A DNA stretch of 64,000 bases from Vibrio sp. YMD68 (GTDB taxonomy: Bacteria; Pseudomonadota; Gammaproteobacteria; Enterobacterales; Vibrionaceae). The notes beneath the pieces are model-generated. The model searched no databases. It saw only the letters and a list, made by a program, of their open reading frames with translations, and was not told the origin of the DNA. The number at the start of each line of letters is the position of its first letter. Within the stretch, counting starts at the first letter, position 1. Shown here in pieces: positions 6,522 to 16,263 of this stretch. The position numbers and the translations under genes were made by a program. The stretch is from the NCBI RefSeq assembly GCF_029958905.1, contig NZ_CP124614.1, positions 930,001 through 994,000 on the forward strand, in the 5' to 3' direction.

Positions 6522-8747
6522 ATGTTGTCTTTGTCTCGTAAGCACGATTTTCAATTATTTACCGCGCCAACGGAGCAATCTGCGGTGGTGAATCCCCCAA
6601 GTTTTAATTGGCCACAAACCCGATACGAAGGGGTGTACCACCTTGAACTTGAGTCACTAACTTCACAGAAGTCTTGGAGCTGGAGCGATGTGCAGTCTCC
6701 TTTGCAACTGGATTTCGCTCTAGCTAGCGGACAATATCGCTGGCGAGTGCGTTGTGTGGAAAGCCATGAGTCCTCGGATTGGATCCATTTCTCTATTGAT
6801 GAACATACGGAGGTGTACCTCGCGCCAACAGCGGCAGAGCTTTTCGAAGCATGTCGAGATAATGATCAGTTCTTGCTCTACTTCGATGCGGATATTGCTA
6901 CGGTGAACACCGCTTCACACGGCATTGAAGAGAAACTTCGCGCCAGCGTCACCGATTTGGATATTGAGTCAATTCAATACCCAAACCATTATCGACGAGG
7001 TCTTGAAGAAGGTAAGCGCACAGCGATTGCCAATGTTAGGAACTGGATCGATCGTGACTTAATGGCGCTAACGTTACTCTACCGAATTTGGGGAGATGAC
7101 AAATCTGGAAAGAGAGCGTGTCAAATACTGTTAAGATTGGCTGAGTGGAGTCCGGAAGGACCTGCGTCGCTCCTACGTCCTTGTACTTGGGGGGACGAGG
7201 TCGGTCTTTCATTATCTCGTAACCTCTACCTTGCTTATCACTGGTTGTCGCCTTTATTAAAAGAAGAAGAGCGAGGCTTTGTCCGCCCTTTACTGGTCAG
7301 GCTTGCATTTCAAATGGAAGAACGCTTAGAGCAAGACCAGTTTAAGCAGTTTCCGGGGCATTCTCATACCTCTCGACTGCCCGCATACTTGGGTATTGCT
7401 GCATTATGTCTGCACAAAGAGTTTGATCTTAAGACGTGCGAGCGTTGGCTCAGTTATGCATTGATGATCTATCGAGGGGTATTGCCTTTCTATGGCGGCA
7501 AGGATGGCAGTTGGGTAGAGGGCCCCTTTTACTCCTCTTCCTATACAAAGTGGCACCACCCATTTTTCCTTGCGGTTGAACGGTTGAGTGGTTTCTCTTT
7601 CTATCATCACCCGTTTTACAAAAATCACGTCAACTTCGCGATGGACTTTGTTGCCACTCAAGAACGTATTCACCCATTTGGTGATGGCTTTTGGTGCCAA
7701 CGTGATGGCAAAGAGTGGCCTGGATTCTTTGCTCAAAATCCGTTGCGTATTTACGCGCAACGCTTTGGGGATCATCGTGCGCAAGCGCGCTCTCGAGACC
7801 TCGAGTCTGAGATTGATGTTTATCAACTTCATTTACTGGATATTGTACCAACGTTACCTCAACTGGATTATCAGACGGCAAGTCAGAAAGGCAAAGTAAG
7901 CGCAATACCGAGCATTCCTCAGCATGTTTACTACACCTATGCGGGGCTAGGTAAAATCACTCATGACAGCACGTCACTTTACTATCGTGCTAGCCAATTT
8001 GGTAACAGCTCTCATCGACATGCCGATCAGGGAAACTTTGCGTATGTCGACCAAGGGCAAAATATCTTAACGCCAAGTGGTAGCTATGGTTACCGCTTTG
8101 GTAGCCAACATCACAGCCAATGGACTCGAACAACGCAAGCACATAACTTGCCGCTAATCGATGGAGTAGGACAAAAGCTCGATTGTCCATCGGGTGTCGC
8201 TCATCTTGTTGGTCACCGAGCGGTAGATGGTTTTGACATTGTCGTATTGGATTTAGCGGACGCTTATGTGGATTGTGAGCGCTACTATCGAACGTTTGTT
8301 TTCGTTAAGCAGTTGGGACTCATTGTCTTTGACCAAATACATCTTGAGACAGCTAAACCACTCCAATGGCGGTTACATACTCCTTGTGACGTCGCATTCA
8401 ACCCATCAGGCGTAACACTTGCTCTTGAGCAGCAAAGTTACCAAGTCAATGTCACTGGTCATCAATTACAGGCACCTGAACTAGTTGACGAAATTAATGA
8501 TGAAGATGTGTTTTGCACAAGTGTCGAATCCGACGCACAAAAAGATATACGACATATTGAATGGAGAATTGCTGCGCATAAACAACATAGAATTCTAATG
8601 CAATGCAGCCAGTCCAACGCGCTGCAATGTGCTTTGAAAGAAGATGAATGGATTGTTGAAGCTGAAGGCCAACGACTGATATTACCGAGCCTCAAAAGCG
8701 TGTCACCCAATGAATACTTAAACAACCTGGCTACAACGAACGGCTAG
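6522..8747 (+). CDS. Heparinase II/III-fold oligoalginate lyase, PL15-like
   Basis: The product has 741 residues. It begins with a DUF4962-type N-terminal domain (NPPSFNWP near residues 25-32), followed by an (alpha/alpha) toroid. That toroid contains GHSHTSRLP near residue 278 and EGPFYSSSYTKWHHPFF near 332, positions corresponding to the catalytic His and Tyr of PL15 exo-lyases such as Agrobacterium Atu3025. A C-terminal heparinase II/III beta-sandwich follows (SHRHADQGNF near 497). No signal peptide is seen, so it acts inside the cell on imported oligosaccharides, releasing unsaturated monomers. ATG 6522 has GGAG upstream; longer in-frame starts would overlap the acyltransferase. PL17 or another PL family cannot be fully excluded. 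Confidence 0.7.
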   Translation: MLSLSRKHDFQLFTAPTEQSAVVNPPSFNWPQTRYEGVYHLELESLTSQKSWSWSDVQSPLQLDFALASGQYRWRVRCVESHESSDWIHFSIDEHTEVYLAPTAAELFEACRDNDQFLLYFDADIATVNTASHGIEEKLRASVTDLDIESIQYPNHYRRGLEEGKRTAIANVRNWIDRDLMALTLLYRIWGDDKSGKRACQILLRLAEWSPEGPASLLRPCTWGDEVGLSLSRNLYLAYHWLSPLLKEEERGFVRPLLVRLAFQMEERLEQDQFKQFPGHSHTSRLPAYLGIAALCLHKEFDLKTCERWLSYALMIYRGVLPFYGGKDGSWVEGPFYSSSYTKWHHPFFLAVERLSGFSFYHHPFYKNHVNFAMDFVATQERIHPFGDGFWCQRDGKEWPGFFAQNPLRIYAQRFGDHRAQARSRDLESEIDVYQLHLLDIVPTLPQLDYQTASQKGKVSAIPSIPQHVYYTYAGLGKITHDSTSLYYRASQFGNSSHRHADQGNFAYVDQGQNILTPSGSYGYRFGSQHHSQWTRTTQAHNLPLIDGVGQKLDCPSGVAHLVGHRAVDGFDIVVLDLADAYVDCERYYRTFVFVKQLGLIVFDQIHLETAKPLQWRLHTPCDVAFNPSGVTLALEQQSYQVNVTGHQLQAPELVDEINDEDVFCTSVESDAQKDIRHIEWRIAAHKQHRILMQCSQSNALQCALKEDEWIVEAEGQRLILPSLKSVSPNEYLNNLATTNG

Positions 8748-8776
8748 TTTCTGAAAACAACAAAAGAGAAAAATAG

Positions 8777-9766
8777 ATGAATAATTACTCTAAAACCCTA
8801 TTGGCCCTTACCATTGCCGCGATGTCATCCAGTGCTGCTGCACAACTGGATCCAGCGAAATCACCATCGGAAAACTTTGATCTTTCAATGTGGAAAATCG
8901 TGATACCAATGGAAGACACAAAACCAGAGCGTCAAGGTAAGGTAATGGAATTATCTAAAGCTGAAGTGAATCAAGGCTACCAACACCCGCAATGGTTTTA
9001 TACCGACAAAAAGAGTGGTGCAATGGTCTTTGCTGCGCCAAACAAAGCGATGACAACGCCGAATTCGAGCAACGCGCGCTCTGAGCTGCATGCGTTAATC
9101 TCGGATAAGCATGATATTGGCCCTTACGAACCTGAAAACAACTTTGTACTCGCCTCACATCCCAAAGCAAGTGAGTTTGGAGCGATAGGTGGCAAAATGA
9201 GTGCAACGCTCGCTGTGGACCATGTGAGTCTAAGTGGTGACCATCGCCACAATGATTCGTTTTCCGTTGTGATTGGCCAAATTCATGCGGGCACTAACGA
9301 GCCACTAAAAATCTTCTATCGTAAGCTGCCTGATCAAGAATATGGTTCGGTGTATTGGAATTATGAGAACAATGCCTTGGGTGAAGATTACCACCGACGC
9401 CTAGACATTTCTCACAACGTTTTTGGTCAAGCCAAGCTGCGTTTTGGTCAACCTGAACCAACGGATGGCATCAAGCTAGGAGAGAAGTTCTCGTACGATG
9501 TTCAAGTGGATGGCGATGTGATGTATCTCGAATTTACTAAGAATTTAGAGAGTGAAGCGCCTATCTCTCGTCATTTTGCTATTGACTTAGCGAAGGGGCA
9601 ATATCTAGGCAACAAGTATGATGCGGGCTATAAAAATGAGTGGTTCTTTTTCAAAGCGGGCGCATACAACCAGTGCAACACAGGAGTTGTACGCTGTACA
9701 AACAACGGCATAGAGGCAGGAGACTATACTCAAGCGAGCTTCTATAAGCTGGAAATCAAACACTAG
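8777..9766 (+). CDS. Secreted alginate lyase, PL7 family
   Basis: This 329-residue protein has a cleavable signal peptide (about residues 1-22, ending SSSAAA). It carries the three PL7 motifs: RSELHAL at 101-107, GQIH at 167-170 and FFKAGAYNQ at 291-299, which line the catalytic groove. The isoleucine in QIH is associated in the family with activity on G-containing blocks, while QVH tends to prefer poly-M. There is no carbohydrate-binding module, only the single catalytic jellyroll. It starts 29 bases after the oligoalginate lyase gene. Together they give extracellular depolymerisation, uptake and intracellular exo-cleavage. Confidence 0.92.
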   Translation: MNNYSKTLLALTIAAMSSSAAAQLDPAKSPSENFDLSMWKIVIPMEDTKPERQGKVMELSKAEVNQGYQHPQWFYTDKKSGAMVFAAPNKAMTTPNSSNARSELHALISDKHDIGPYEPENNFVLASHPKASEFGAIGGKMSATLAVDHVSLSGDHRHNDSFSVVIGQIHAGTNEPLKIFYRKLPDQEYGSVYWNYENNALGEDYHRRLDISHNVFGQAKLRFGQPEPTDGIKLGEKFSYDVQVDGDVMYLEFTKNLESEAPISRHFAIDLAKGQYLGNKYDAGYKNEWFFFKAGAYNQCNTGVVRCTNNGIEAGDYTQASFYKLEIKH

Positions 9767-9981
9767 ACCTGGTGTGTTATGTGTTACTACTAATCAAAGT
9801 CCGCGTTACAAACATTGTATTTAACTTAGTGGAGCTGTCTTTGCGATTAACAATATAGAGAGCTTTTGATATTTTTACCGCCCTAGGCTGACTTGGTTTA
9901 GGGCACTTATCTAAAAAGTAGCTCCTGTAAATAATTCTGTGTAACTGCTCTCGGAAGCATCCATAATAGCCAGTATTTAAC
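9767..9981. other. Intergenic stretch with possible IS256-type end
   Basis: No gene is seen. GTAAATAATTCTGTGTAACT near 9927-9946 resembles, in reverse complement, the terminal sequence of IS256-family elements (ACACAGAATTATTTACA). It marks where the decayed insertion-sequence zone begins. GCCCTA (9880-9885) and TAGGGC (9899-9904) form a short inverted repeat after the lyase gene. Confidence 0.35.
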
Positions 9982-10260
9982 CTAAGATCGATTTAAGCAG
10001 TAAGCGATTAAGCCTCCTAGTAAGTTCAGTATGAACCCGTGTAAGCTACGATGAATTTGAAATATGTTCTTTAGTTGGTCATTTATCGTCTCGATAATGA
10101 GCCGCTTCGACAGCATCGCTCGATCCCAAGCTGCTGTGGCTTTTGGCTTCATATTTTTTCGATGCGTTGTTATTAGTGTAATCCCATCTTCCTTCAAATC
10201 TTCAGTGAGCACTTTACTGATATAGCCTTTGTCAGCTAAAGCTTGTTGAATAGCCCCTTT
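9982..10260 (-). pseudogene. IS982-family transposase, C-terminal remnant
   Basis: The minus-strand frame contains DKGYISKVLTEDLKEDGITL, then RKNMKPKATAAWDRAMLSKR and IIETINDQLKNIFQI, then a family-typical HRSLHGFILNLLGGLIAYCLN ending. These are the last third of an IS982 transposase, including the final acidic residue region. The N-terminal two thirds are absent, a few residues are missing before HRS, and the upstream side runs into IS21 sequence. It is a dead fragment. Confidence 0.75.
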
Positions 10261-10386
10261 GATAATTCACGAACAGGCTTCCTATCATCAGTATTTATAT
10301 GAGCGAATAGAGGCTGCTGCTCCTCAATGGATTCCAGCGAGTGTCTTGTTTTTAGAGGCTCAAGAAAGGGGATATGAAGGAGGGAT

Positions 10387-10952
<566 letters not shown>

Positions 10953-10974
10953 TACACTAAGGTAGATCAGTTTT

Positions 10975-11024
10975 TAATGATCGAAAATTCGAAAAGATGG
11001 ATCACTTTTAAATGATCGTTGACA
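10975..11024 (+). mobile_element. Right terminus of the decayed IS21-family element
   Basis: TTTTTAATGATCGAAAA is followed by GGATCACTTTTAAATGATCG and TTGACA at 11019-11024. This repeats a GATCA...TTTTAAATGATCG motif as in the multiple transposase-binding repeats of IS21 ends, which close with TGACA. It lies directly after the istB remnant. Confidence 0.55.
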
Positions 11025-11370
11025 GGTTGCGAGAATGCGGTGTGGTTTGGTTATGCGTTTATGGATAATGCTGTTGGCTCTATGGTGGATAATTAGGGCT
11101 GTTGTGCCTTGTGGAGCCATAGCGCGATGATTGTGTACAACTTAATGAATTGACAATTACATGAGCTCTATGGACCGTTAGGTACATTGAGAAGGAGGGT
11201 GGTAACTAGACGGATACCAGGGTTAATCGTATACGAATAATTTTCAACGCAGTCGTCTTAGTCGGTCTCGAAAAAATAATAACATCCGTGCTTTGATTCA
11301 CGGCCTTTTGCACTGAGATATCAACAACATCAAGGCTTTGCCACCTTGTGGTAGGTATTAAATACTGACC
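11025..11370. other. Intergenic stretch without a gene
   Basis: I see no supported reading frame, repeat or RNA gene between the IS21 end and the Gp2-C leader. Confidence 0.4.
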
Positions 11371-11421
11371 AAATACAACGATTGAGTTTGTTATGAAATC
11401 CATTCATAACGAGATTCAATC
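11371..11421 (+). promoter_or_regulatory. Gp2 leader C
   Basis: AAATACAAC (11371-11379) is followed by arms GTTATG (11390-11395) and CATAAC (11405-11410) around AAATCCATT, then GAG as ribosome-binding site and ATG at 11422. It matches leader B almost base for base, and matches leader A in the AAATACAAC box and the ATGAAATCCATT loop. An overlapping short frame MKSIHNEIQSC starts at 11393. Confidence 0.6.
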
Positions 11422-12006
11422 ATGTCCCAACACTCTTCAAGCCATCGCTATAATCTCAATCACATTCAAGACATCGAAAGCGTGCTGAGCCAAGCTTTAA
11501 ACCTATTTAAACGGGTGAGCGTGTTTCGGTTTGATGTGCATTACCCTAATTTTCATCCCGATGACCCGACCTCTTATCGTACACAGGAGTTTACTAAAAA
11601 ATTCCTAGGCTCACTCACCTCTAAGTCAGAGCACATGACCGGTCAGAAGGCGACGTTCTATTACCTTTGGTGCAAAGAGCACAACATTGAGAAAGGCCCC
11701 CCCCTGCCACACTACCACTTTGCATTGATTCTTAATGGTAATCAATTTCAAAGCTGGGGCCGTTATGATTACCAAGGGCCTTGTTTACGAATATGCATTG
11801 AACAAGCATGCTTAAGTGCGATGGGATTACCTTCAGAATATGAGCCTAGCGCCCTGCAATACGGTGGTATCAAAACCATCTGCACGTATGCAGGCAAAGA
11901 TTATCAAGCGCAATGGAATGAAGCGGTAAGGATGCTCAGCTACTTAGCCAAGAGAGAGGGCAAGATACCAGGACAACGCTGCTGGGGTAAAAGCGCTTTG
12001 TACTAA
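11422..12006 (+). CDS. Gp2-family protein C (inovirus Gp2 / YagK-YfjJ type)
   Basis: This 194-residue protein has FYYLWCKEHNIEKGPPLPHYHFALILN near residues 73-100, the same W-C-K-E and H-Y-H core as copy A, followed by a helical region ending in a CWGKSALY tail. It carries an F-R-F-D-V-H-Y strand near residue 35 that corresponds to the IRVDLH strand in copy A. Downstream lies RNase H and then copy D, all on the same strand. A DNA-processing or replication role is assumed from the family. The H-Y-H motif is intact, so the protein may be active. Confidence 0.7.
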   Translation: MSQHSSSHRYNLNHIQDIESVLSQALNLFKRVSVFRFDVHYPNFHPDDPTSYRTQEFTKKFLGSLTSKSEHMTGQKATFYYLWCKEHNIEKGPPLPHYHFALILNGNQFQSWGRYDYQGPCLRICIEQACLSAMGLPSEYEPSALQYGGIKTICTYAGKDYQAQWNEAVRMLSYLAKREGKIPGQRCWGKSALY

Positions 12007-12116
12007 GCGTTGTAACCTAACCATCCATTGACATCATTTTCAATACACATGCTGAGAAATTTCACTGCGCTCCATGTGTGTCTCATCTTAATCCAAACTT
12101 AAAGGAAATCATTATC

Positions 12117-12575
12117 ATGTCTTATACAAACACGATTACTCCATGCGCCATCTACGTTGACGGCGCTGCGCCCAATAATCAACACGGCTGCCTAAAAGGT
12201 GGGATTGGCATAGCGATTTACAACTCAGAGCAGCAATTGATTCATACCGACTCGACGACCATCAATAGACCTACTGATAACGCTGAATTAGAGCTTATCG
12301 CGCTGGTGGAAGGGTTAGAATTCGCTAATGATGGCGATACGGTCTATTCAGACAATGAGTATTGCGTAAAGGGTTACAATGAATGGCTGGACGGTTGGAA
12401 AGCCAAAGGCTGGCGTAAAGCCAATAATAAACCCATTGCCAATCGTGAGCTTTGGCAATTAGTGGATTCACTGCGTTCAATGAAATTTGTGCATGTCGTT
12501 AAAGTAAAAGCTCATGCGGGCATTGAAGGGAATGAAAAGGCCGACAAACTGGCGACACAAGCCGCAATACGCTGA
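12117..12575 (+). CDS. Ribonuclease HI-type protein
   Basis: The product has 152 residues. All four carboxylates of the RNase H active site are visible: D in IYVDGAA (near 14), E in DNAELELIAL (near 61), D in VYSDNEY (near 83) and the last D in EKADKLA (near 145), plus the loop histidine in KVKAHAG. ATG 12117 is used because AAGGAA lies just upstream; an in-frame ATG at 12078 has no site. It cleaves RNA in RNA:DNA hybrids. Between two Gp2-family genes it may remove replication primers or R-loops of the element rather than act as the housekeeping rnhA. Confidence 0.88.
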   Translation: MSYTNTITPCAIYVDGAAPNNQHGCLKGGIGIAIYNSEQQLIHTDSTTINRPTDNAELELIALVEGLEFANDGDTVYSDNEYCVKGYNEWLDGWKAKGWRKANNKPIANRELWQLVDSLRSMKFVHVVKVKAHAGIEGNEKADKLATQAAIR

Positions 12576-12607
12576 TATTTACCCCGCTCACAGAGCCTTA
12601 AAAATTA

Positions 12608-12635
12608 GACAAGGAGAGCCCCCCACGTCCTTGTC
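12608..12635 (+). repeat. Stem-loop between RNase H gene and Gp2-D
   Basis: GACAAGGA (12608-12615) pairs perfectly with TCCTTGTC (12628-12635) around a 12-base C-rich loop. It may attenuate transcription or stabilise the upstream message; no T-run is present. Confidence 0.45.
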
Positions 12636-12707
12636 TATCAACCGACACCATTATCGAACAAACAAGCCCACGTTTATGTTTACCACGCAACATGGAGCCT
12701 ATCTAAC

Positions 12708-13224
12708 ATGAGCCGATATCTTTACCCTACACCAGCCAACCTTCATCAAACACCGGACACCAAACACACCTTGTTGAATATTCAATCGGCACTCACCGAT
12801 GCCATGGGACGTTACCAGCAACTGGTTATCCTACCCGTTTCGTTAATCGTACCGGCAGGGCTTAACATCTACTGCAATGAAGACACCGGAGAGTCTCACC
12901 TACATCACTTAATGACTTCATTACAACAGCGCATTAACGATTCTGTTGACGGGTATCATGAAAAAGGACAAATCGCTGGCGTGTGGGAGGCCAATATCAC
13001 CACCAGGCCTGTCAGGTACAAGTTATGCTTACTTCTCAATCAGACCTGGATGCAATCTCATCCAGACAGCTATTCTTGTTTCAGAGCACGCATTCAAGAC
13101 AGCTGGCGGTCGACATTAGGCCTGTTACCTTCTCACGACAGCTACCCTGCCTCCAGCCTTGTATCCACACTCAAAGCCGAAGCGGTATCGATTAATCAAC
13201 GACAAGGGTTTCTACTGGTACAGA
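12708..13224 (+). pseudogene. Gp2-family gene D, 5' part, split by the prophage
   Basis: The frame aligns by eye with Gp2-C (LNIQSALTDAMGRYQQLVIL for the N-terminal helix and strand, then GVWEAN ... VRYKLCLLLN where C has LWCKEH ... HYHFALILN). The H-Y-H residues are replaced, so this copy was divergent before it was split. Its natural frame runs to 13224, where the prophage begins. The frame continues artificially into phage DNA to a stop at 13253. The true C-terminus is at 44879-44994. Joined, the gene has 210 codons. Confidence 0.75.
13220..13224. repeat. Target-site duplication, left copy (ACAGA)
   Basis: ACAGA directly precedes the prophage left end and is repeated at 44874-44878 directly after the right end. 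Five-base duplications are the hallmark of Mu-type transposition. Confidence 0.93.
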
Positions 13225-13343
13225 TGTGGGGTGACATTTATTATGAAAAATAAGAGAGGTATGAAAATTTAGGCTCAGACTAGAGTGGGTAAGGCTTAGA
13301 ACGGTTTAACAGTAGTTACTAATAGAACATTTAATTCTGGAAA
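13225..13343. repeat. Left-end transposase-binding sites (L1, L2)
   Basis: L1 ACATTTATTATGAAAA begins at 13234 and L2 ACATTTAATTCTGGAAA spans 13327-13343. Both fit the consensus ACAYTTA(N)TTNTGNRAA shared with three sites at the right end, in the outward-to-inward orientation expected of Mu-type ends. Confidence 0.7.
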
Positions 13344-13516
13344 TTTTTCCTTAAATTCAAAAATAATTTATCACTAAAAGCACCAAAATGATCTACTTTT
13401 CTCGCAATTAATTACTTCTTAAATCCCCATTTATCGATCGTTAAATCTGAATTTAATGTGGCTGGAGGGCGCTGAATTCCTCATCGTATTTCGCTGCTGC
13501 TAGGACAGGATAATAA

Positions 13517-13534
13517 GTTGGACAGCTTTCCAAC
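13517..13534 (-). terminator. Stem-loop after the MuF gene
   Basis: GTTGGA (13517-13522) and TCCAAC (13529-13534) form a perfect stem. Read on the minus strand it lies 20 bases after the MuF stop and is followed by TTATTAT. It probably ends the leftward phage operon. No gene lies between it and the prophage left end. Confidence 0.5.
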
Positions 13535-13553
13535 AATGTCAGCCACAACATGA

Positions 13554-14780
13554 TTATAAACTACCCTCAATCACTTCGTAAACTGATGAGTCCTGTAAAC
13601 TTAGTTTCGAGACAACACTTCCAGATACGACCCCGTTTCCCTTAAAGCCCGTCTTACTCTGATAATTGATATCCACTATCAGCTTTCCGTATTTATTCTT
13701 TTGACCTTCTAGTTTAATCACGTAAACCAAAGTTGTTCTTCCTTTTTGGACTTGGCGTTTATCCAGCAATATCGCAACGGCATTGTCTAGTGCTCCGGGA
13801 ATGTCTTGCAAGACTTCTTTAGGTAGGTCAATCGACTTGGCTCTCTTGAGCTCTCGACTCATTCGCTTTAAGCGCCAGTCATCAATAAAAATCGTGGCAG
13901 ACTTTGACTGTACTTTCTCAAACGCAGAGACACTCAATAACCCAACACTGGTGGCCTTACCGCGAGCTGTGCCATCAATGACTGGCGTCGACCAGGTGTT
14001 AAAGTACTTTGAAAGCTGGCTAATATACGCTTTATTTTGGGATAGAACCTCTTTGCGATACACCTCTGGCATTGACGCAATGTACTCACCGAGTGAATTA
14101 TCTGGCCCCAACCACACCTTACCTACATTATAGTCCCAACCAACACCAACACCTTCAGCAACTTCCCCATATAATTCCCCTGTACGAGTATTGATTCGCT
14201 CGCTAGTTTTTATTTCTGGAGAGTGGCTGATGGTTAGATTTTCACGGTTGATATCATCTTCGGACTTACTCAATACGTAGCACCGACATCCAAAGTCATT
14301 GGGAGGCATGTATGTATCCCAAAACGGATCATCAATGGGCAGTGTCAAATATCGCCATTTATCGTGTTCATCACGAACCCTATCATCACCGACAGTCATA
14401 TAAGTTAGATAAGGGCGATTTTTCTTCTGGCGCTCGAACTGTTGCCAGCGCCCAGCGCTATACGCACTATTTAAATTATTATTAAAAATCACCTTGGTGC
14501 GCCAGCCACGCTTTCCGTTATAAGTCCAACCATGAGACAGCACAGTTTCATCAAAAGCTTTTCTAAAATCAGTGATGGTTTTTCCCTGGCTCAGCGCCTC
14601 ATTCAATGCATCATGAAGGTCCTTTAATAAACTCATTTTTGTGGCTCCAGCAACTGCGAAGCCCCTTGCTCGAGGCGCACCCAACATGTCATCCCAATGT
14701 CGGGTAGGAATATTGAGTTTCTTGAGCATTACCTCAGTAGCTTCAACATGAGGCACACTCGCCACGTTAACGTCCGACAT
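13554..14780 (-). CDS. MuF-type head morphogenesis protein with C-terminal nuclease-like domain
   Basis: The product has 408 residues. The N-terminal half has the SPP1 gp7/Mu gpF core: NLNSAYSAGRWQQFE near 110-124, then a RPYLTYMTVGDDRVRDEHD and PPNDFGCRCYV motif with conserved cysteines. This minor head protein travels in the capsid. From about residue 290 the chain continues into a separate alpha+beta domain (KVQSKSATIFIDDWRLKRM ... PGALDNAVAILLDK ... TLVYVIKLEG) resembling the MuF C-terminal / barnase-EndoU-RelE-like nuclease group. Such fusions are the phage MuF polymorphic toxins. ATG 14780 is preferred to GTG 14783. It overlaps the portal gene end by 14 bases. No immunity gene is visible downstream. 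Confidence 0.75.
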   Translation of the reverse strand: MSDVNVASVPHVEATEVMLKKLNIPTRHWDDMLGAPRARGFAVAGATKMSLLKDLHDALNEALSQGKTITDFRKAFDETVLSHGWTYNGKRGWRTKVIFNNNLNSAYSAGRWQQFERQKKNRPYLTYMTVGDDRVRDEHDKWRYLTLPIDDPFWDTYMPPNDFGCRCYVLSKSEDDINRENLTISHSPEIKTSERINTRTGELYGEVAEGVGVGWDYNVGKVWLGPDNSLGEYIASMPEVYRKEVLSQNKAYISQLSKYFNTWSTPVIDGTARGKATSVGLLSVSAFEKVQSKSATIFIDDWRLKRMSRELKRAKSIDLPKEVLQDIPGALDNAVAILLDKRQVQKGRTTLVYVIKLEGQKNKYGKLIVDINYQSKTGFKGNGVVSGSVVSKLSLQDSSVYEVIEGSL

Positions 14781-16263
14781 CACTCATTCCTTGAGTAAAG
14801 TACCTTTCAAATACAGCACTGATAAGACTCTGAGTAGAATCATCGTCCAACTGAGCAAACAGTGTCGGTAAGTCATCCATAAAAGTCTTAAGAGTTTTCC
14901 CATCCTTTTCGTAACGAAGCAGCATTTGATAAAGCGGCTCGATATAATCCTCTTCTAGCGTATTATCAAGCTGGCTTGATGGTGTTTGACTCTCTTTTGA
15001 GGTCGGTGCACTGAACGCGCTGACTGTGGGTGTCACCATCGATGGCGTGTCCACTTGCAGCTTAACAGTATCTTCACCTTGGTTTGCCTGGCGAATACCG
15101 AGCTTGTCATGCACCTCAGAGACCGGGATTTTGTCAGACAGTTTCGCAGCCTGAGTAAGAATACTCGCCATATCGGATGTGGGTTTATGTCTTTTCACTA
15201 GCCGCATCGTAGGGGGGGGGACATCTGGACCAATGTTGAATTCGGTGATCCACGAAAACATTTGGTCGTAACTGGCTTCGATAATACGACGGTCTGATTC
15301 AGTCACCATCCCCTCGCGCTTTAAAGCCGTTTCTGAGGCCGCTCTAGAGCCATTCTGCGTTTGTTCTGTGGCTAAAGTCTGTGAAGTTAGTGCTTTCGAC
15401 ATCTCACGGTTACATACATCAATAATGACTTTTTGAGGTAACGTGCTACCCGATGCCGTCACTTCCAAAAGCTCAATCTTATCTCCGTCAGGTATAGCGG
15501 CTGCACCATCCTCTCGAAGGGTCAGCAGCGCATCAAGCAACTCTTGTTGCTCTTCAGGTAAGGTGCCTTGCGGATATTTACCGATTGGCCAAGGCATACC
15601 AAAGCGCTCACAGAACTTATAGAACATCCGAAAGCCACCATGCTTAAACGTATACGGCCAGAAGCAACTACTCAATAAGGCAACCCCATATGGATTATCG
15701 CTGTCGTGCATGTGGCGAGTGATCAAAAATCGCTTGTCCGGCACTTCTTCACCTTGATAAGGGTTAGCCCTAGTGAGTAATCTAAGCTCATTGTCGGCGG
15801 TATACACCAAGCGGCGATTAGGAACATCAATCACACGCTTAGGTAACAAGTAACCGTCCATGAGCATCCATTCCAACTCATGACCTCGCATACCTCGAAA
15901 GACCGCTTCACCCATATTCCAAGTCACATCATTCCATAGCTTGCCAGGAGCTGGGCGTTTTCTCATCCACATCTGGCACAGTTCAAAAGCTTGTTGCGCT
16001 TCTTTTGAGTCGTCACCAGGCTTTAGCTGTCTATCAAACCCGAGTAGGCCTGAGCGCACTGCTCGAATTTCACCTATAACATGACTATCAGCCATGATGG
16101 CATCGTAGGTTGCCTGTGCTTTGCCCAACATTCGTAATGTATAGTCAGGGTTTGGCATAACACTCAGTCCTGCATAAAAAGCCGGATCATTGCCTCTACC
16201 GGACAACAAACCTGCCGACATCACACTGCTCGCCAGTTTGCGTTTATCTTTATCTGAAATCAT
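14767..16263 (-). CDS. Portal protein, DUF935 / Mu gp29 family
   Basis: This 498-residue protein has the order typical of Mu-like portals. A variable start is followed by YTLRMLGKAQATYDAIMADSHVIGEIRAVRSGLLG, the aromatic FRMFYKFCERFGMPWPIGKYPQG segment near 200-225 and the SKALTSQTLATEQTQNGSRAA motif near 290. It forms the dodecameric DNA channel at the capsid vertex. The start ATG overlaps the terminase stop as ATGA, so the genes are translationally coupled. Length agrees with Mu gp29 (about 510). Confidence 0.9.
   Translation of the reverse strand: MISDKDKRKLASSVMSAGLLSGRGNDPAFYAGLSVMPNPDYTLRMLGKAQATYDAIMADSHVIGEIRAVRSGLLGFDRQLKPGDDSKEAQQAFELCQMWMRKRPAPGKLWNDVTWNMGEAVFRGMRGHELEWMLMDGYLLPKRVIDVPNRRLVYTADNELRLLTRANPYQGEEVPDKRFLITRHMHDSDNPYGVALLSSCFWPYTFKHGGFRMFYKFCERFGMPWPIGKYPQGTLPEEQQELLDALLTLREDGAAAIPDGDKIELLEVTASGSTLPQKVIIDVCNREMSKALTSQTLATEQTQNGSRAASETALKREGMVTESDRRIIEASYDQMFSWITEFNIGPDVPPPTMRLVKRHKPTSDMASILTQAAKLSDKIPVSEVHDKLGIRQANQGEDTVKLQVDTPSMVTPTVSAFSAPTSKESQTPSSQLDNTLEEDYIEPLYQMLLRYEKDGKTLKTFMDDLPTLFAQLDDDSTQSLISAVFERYFTQGMSDVGR

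Noticed and set aside
12708..13253. An intact 181-residue protein
   Set aside because: The last ten codons are prophage end sequence. The true gene continues after the prophage at 44879.
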